From XYD12-FULL-36-8 sp964613805 (lineage in GTDB: Bacteria; Bacteroidota; Ignavibacteria; Ignavibacteriales; Ignavibacteriaceae), in the NCBI GenBank assembly GCA_964613805.1, contig CAZTJF010000002.1:228929-292928 (forward strand): 64,000 nt of DNA. The letters run 5' to 3'. The position numbers and the translations under genes are program-made. This document shows, one piece after another, positions 61,599-64,000 of the stretch. Every line of letters starts with the position of its first letter. Within the stretch, counting starts at the first letter, position 1. Under the pieces are notes generated by a model. That model had not been told where the DNA came from and searched no databases. It saw nothing but the letters and a program-made list of their open reading frames with translations.

Positions 61599-63755
61599 CT
61601 ACTTGATCAGAATCATTTTATTTGTCTGAACAAAACTTTCAGTGCGAAGCTGATAAAAATAAATTCCAGATGTTAAATTTTGCTTTTGATTTAACTCAGA
61701 ATTAAATGTTTGAGTGTAATTTCCCGGCTCTAAAATCTCATTAACAAGTGTCATCACCTCGTTACCAATTACATCATATATTTTCAAACTCACATATTCT
61801 CTTTTGGCAATTGAGTAACGAATCGTTGTGCTTGGATTAAATGGGTTCGGATAATTTTGTGATAAACTAAAGCAGTTCGGATTGATGTTTTCTTCATCTT
61901 TAACAGGCAAAGGTGCATTTATATCAGCAAGTGTCCAAAATGAAAAATCGTTTAGACCCGAAACTTCGACATAATTCTCAGCGGTGTTAACAATCCCTCC
62001 CATCGAGAACCATGAGTTGTTTGTTCCGTCAGGTGATTTGAAAACAATTAAATTGTTTTCATTGATACCGTTCAATTCAGTTTCATCATAATAAAACCGT
62101 AGGGTGGCATTTAGTCCAGAATTATTCGTCGGAACTATATTAAAAACTCTTTCAATTCCTTGATTACCCTGACCAGCAGCAGGGAAATGAGTTCTTTCAA
62201 TTGTTGTACTGCCAAGATTTATAGAGGAACTTATAGATGCTCCAAGACCCCCAACATTTAAACCCGATGGAGATACCACATCTTTTGTAATTTTTATATT
62301 CCCAGATGCTCCTGTAATTGTATTCCCTGGAGTTTCTATGAGCATCGCATTGCTACCAAGGATTATCGTATTTCCATTCAAATCAAGATCGCCAAGTAAA
62401 GTATAAAGAGCTTCATTTACCATTAGATTGTGATCGAGCACTACCCATTCTTGATTGTTTATTGTCAATTCGTTTACAGTAGATGGTAAGCCTGTCCCAA
62501 GCTGCTGTGTTACCGAACTTTTATATTCATAATTTGCTTCTTCACTAAATATTCTTGCTCCCGAAACACGTAGATTGCCTGTTGAACCAGAGATACTAAT
62601 TCCATCTGGACTACCGATCTTCAAAATAGCCCCTGGGTTTAATTTAAACGAACCTGGTCCATCAATAAATGAACTATCAACCATCTCAAGTGATCCGTTC
62701 ACAACAAATTCTCCTGCTGTAGTTGAAGATGTACTTGTCCCCCATTTATTTGTATCTAGATCGAATACTACATTCGAGAAGGCATCTATTGTATCATATA
62801 TTGCGGTATTCATCTGAAATTTATTTCCGAGATTTACATATTGAGTGCCATTTCCAACAAAATTGAAAGCAAACCATCCAAGAGTATTAGTTGCCACACT
62901 GCTATTTCTATCTAAAGAGAAATTTCCTCCAAGGTTAATAATTCCATTTCCTGGCCCGGAAGAACTACTGGTCCCGGCCTGTACTCGACCGCCTTGAACA
63001 ATTAAATCTCCACCTATATTAAAAATACCCAAACCCGCAGCATTAGCACTCGAAAAAGGTCCAATTCTTGCTTCTTGATATGGCTCTGCATTATCTATTA
63101 CATACACATTGCCATTTATATTAAAGATTCCCACGAGATTGTTATCTCCAACATCAATACAAGAAAGAATCCCCATATATATATAAACATTACCTTCAAT
63201 TGTGTGTGTAAGACTTCCGCTTGCTGGTCTTACACCTCTAAACACAACATTTGATGCAGTATTATTAATTATTAAATCTCCACGTATAAGTAAATTTCCT
63301 CCAGGAACAGTTCCAGCATTTCTTTGAATTATTAAATTTCCAAATTCAAGATTGCCAACTCCACCAACAGTGCCACTTCCACTGTGCACAACATAACTCT
63401 GTGGGTCAAGTTCGCGTATTGTCCCGGGCAATGTGGGCTTACTCATCTGATTATAAAAATATGCATCCGCCTCTAATGTAAGTGTTTCAACTACATATAC
63501 CGAATCAACACTTGTCGCTAATTTTCCATCCGAAAAAATGGTTAAGTTTTTGCAAACTGCTCCTGTTGTCGTAGTTACCGAGTCCCCCCCTGAAATAACA
63601 ACATCGCTATTTACATTTGGGACAACACCTCCCAGCCAGGTACTTGTACTGCTCCAAACACCTCCCCCTGTTCCATTGCTGAAAATAGTTTGGGCAAAAA
63701 GATAATCGCAAGACATGAAAGTAATAATGAGAAAATATTTAAAATACTTCTTCAT
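61599..63755 (-). CDS. T9SS-exported beta-rich surface protein
   Basis: Secreted protein, 718 aa, signal peptide at about residues 1-21 (ending LFAQ). A long, repetitive beta-strand region is rich in Gly, Asn and Ser (for example NLGGNFSLDRNSS, NIGGDLIVQGGRVQAG, LNPGAILKIGSPDGI), as in right-handed beta-helix proteins. It is followed by a beta domain and the T9SS sorting domain LSQNYPNPFNPSTTIRYSI ending MILIK. No catalytic motif is visible. It is the first complete gene of the pectin locus on this strand, with AAGGG upstream of the ATG. It may bind polysaccharide or form part of the cell-surface layer. Enzyme function is not excluded but cannot be shown. Confidence 0.75.
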   Translation of the reverse strand: MKKYFKYFLIITFMSCDYLFAQTIFSNGTGGGVWSSTSTWLGGVVPNVNSDVVISGGDSVTTTTGAVCKNLTIFSDGKLATSVDSVYVVETLTLEADAYFYNQMSKPTLPGTIRELDPQSYVVHSGSGTVGGVGNLEFGNLIIQRNAGTVPGGNLLIRGDLIINNTASNVVFRGVRPASGSLTHTIEGNVYIYMGILSCIDVGDNNLVGIFNINGNVYVIDNAEPYQEARIGPFSSANAAGLGIFNIGGDLIVQGGRVQAGTSSSSGPGNGIINLGGNFSLDRNSSVATNTLGWFAFNFVGNGTQYVNLGNKFQMNTAIYDTIDAFSNVVFDLDTNKWGTSTSSTTAGEFVVNGSLEMVDSSFIDGPGSFKLNPGAILKIGSPDGISISGSTGNLRVSGARIFSEEANYEYKSSVTQQLGTGLPSTVNELTINNQEWVVLDHNLMVNEALYTLLGDLDLNGNTIILGSNAMLIETPGNTITGASGNIKITKDVVSPSGLNVGGLGASISSSINLGSTTIERTHFPAAGQGNQGIERVFNIVPTNNSGLNATLRFYYDETELNGINENNLIVFKSPDGTNNSWFSMGGIVNTAENYVEVSGLNDFSFWTLADINAPLPVKDEENINPNCFSLSQNYPNPFNPSTTIRYSIAKREYVSLKIYDVIGNEVMTLVNEILEPGNYTQTFNSELNQKQNLTSGIYFYQLRTESFVQTNKMILIK

Positions 63756-63865
63756 CTATAACCCTTTCTTAATAAATGATTAAATATCTTTTAACGAAAA
63801 TTAGTATAATGATCTTTATTGGAAGAAAATAAAAATATGTGATAATTAAAAATGACTTGATTAAG

Positions 63866-63913
63866 GATATGCCAGATTTGTCATTGGTTAGGAATCAAAT
63901 AATCTGGCATATC
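63866..63913. terminator. Intergenic hairpin with long loop
   Basis: GATATGCCAGATT and AATCTGGCATATC form a 13-bp perfect stem around a 22-nt loop, about 10 nt after the stop of the next - strand gene. Probably its terminator, although no T-run follows. Confidence 0.55.
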
Positions 63914-63923
63914 TAAAACATAA

Positions 63924-64000
63924 CTATTTCGTCAGCATCAACTTCTTAACTTGCACAAAATTCTTTTCTGTTTGGTTTTGTGCTGTCATTCTGTAAATGT
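63924..64000 (-). CDS. C-terminal end of another T9SS-sorted protein (partial)
   Basis: A - strand reading frame enters from the right edge and stops at 63924-63926. Its 24 visible residues include IYRMTAQNQTEKNF and end KKLMLTK, matching the YxYR/Q...F.xxKKMxLxK ending of T9SS sorting domains in this window. The upstream part lies beyond the window, so the main domain is unknown. It suggests the pectin locus continues to the right. Confidence 0.75.
   Translation of the reverse strand, partial: IYRMTAQNQTEKNFVQVKKLMLTK

Noticed and set aside
1..64000. CRISPR arrays, tRNA or rRNA genes, insertion-sequence transposases
   Set aside because: No regularly spaced repeats, cloverleaf-like stretches with CCA-type ends, or DDE/HUH transposase motifs were recognised.

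Overview
The window is AT-rich bacterial chromosome. Three secreted proteins end in the type IX secretion (T9SS) sorting domain with the motif NYPNPFNPST, and there are two intact DUF5916/CBM9-like outer-membrane proteins, a TonB receptor with a carboxypeptidase-regulatory-like N-terminus and many short intergenic palindromes. This combination points to the Ignavibacteria (Ignavibacteriota/Chlorobiota side of the Bacteroidota supergroup). That assignment is inferred from gene content; no rRNA or tRNA gene was recognised.

Left part, + strand (1-10.7 kb). A purine/urate-catabolism-type cluster holds a YgeY-like hydrolase, the YgeW knotted carbamoyltransferase, a threonine-synthase-like PLP enzyme (possible stand-in for YgeX), a MocA-like molybdopterin nucleotidyltransferase and an XdhC maturation factor. 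It is followed by a POT-family transporter, a DUF5916 protein and an AEC permease. A GxxExxY gene bounded by 30-bp inverted repeats sits between ygeY and ygeW. A decayed copy of a DUF5916 3' end lies after the AEC permease.

Middle part (10.7-35.4 kb). A THUMP-type RNA methyltransferase is followed, on the - strand, by an uncharacterised run of surface genes: a 2042-aa multidomain protein, an FN3-repeat protein, a putative outer-membrane protein and a small membrane protein. On the + strand a TM1266-type ACT-like regulator abuts a TonB-dependent receptor, followed by an EamA transporter. Then come - strand genes for a DUF1028 protein, a T9SS-exported M28 peptidase, a secreted M3 oligopeptidase and a second DUF5916 protein.

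Right part (36-64 kb, all - strand, probably one or a few long transcripts ending at a strong terminator at 35904-35935). This is a pectin and hexuronate catabolic locus. The outer steps are a T9SS pectin methylesterase, a periplasmic pectinesterase, a rhamnogalacturonan acetylesterase, a GH105 unsaturated galacturonyl hydrolase and DUF4861. Uptake is by a TRAP DctPQM system and an ExuT-like MFS carrier. Cytoplasmic catabolism covers the saturated branch (UxaC, UxaE, UxuB-type SDR) and the unsaturated branch (KduI, KduD), which meet at KDG kinase and KDPG aldolase. A LacI-type regulator lies inside the locus.

The most unusual element is a block in the middle of this operon: a LarA-family Ni-pincer racemase/epimerase homologue, a HAD phosphatase, a PdxB-like dehydrogenase and 6-phosphogluconate dehydrogenase. 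Mannonate dehydratase (UxuA) is absent from the window. The block could therefore be an alternative outlet from D-mannonate through D-gluconate to the pentose phosphate pathway; this is a hypothesis.
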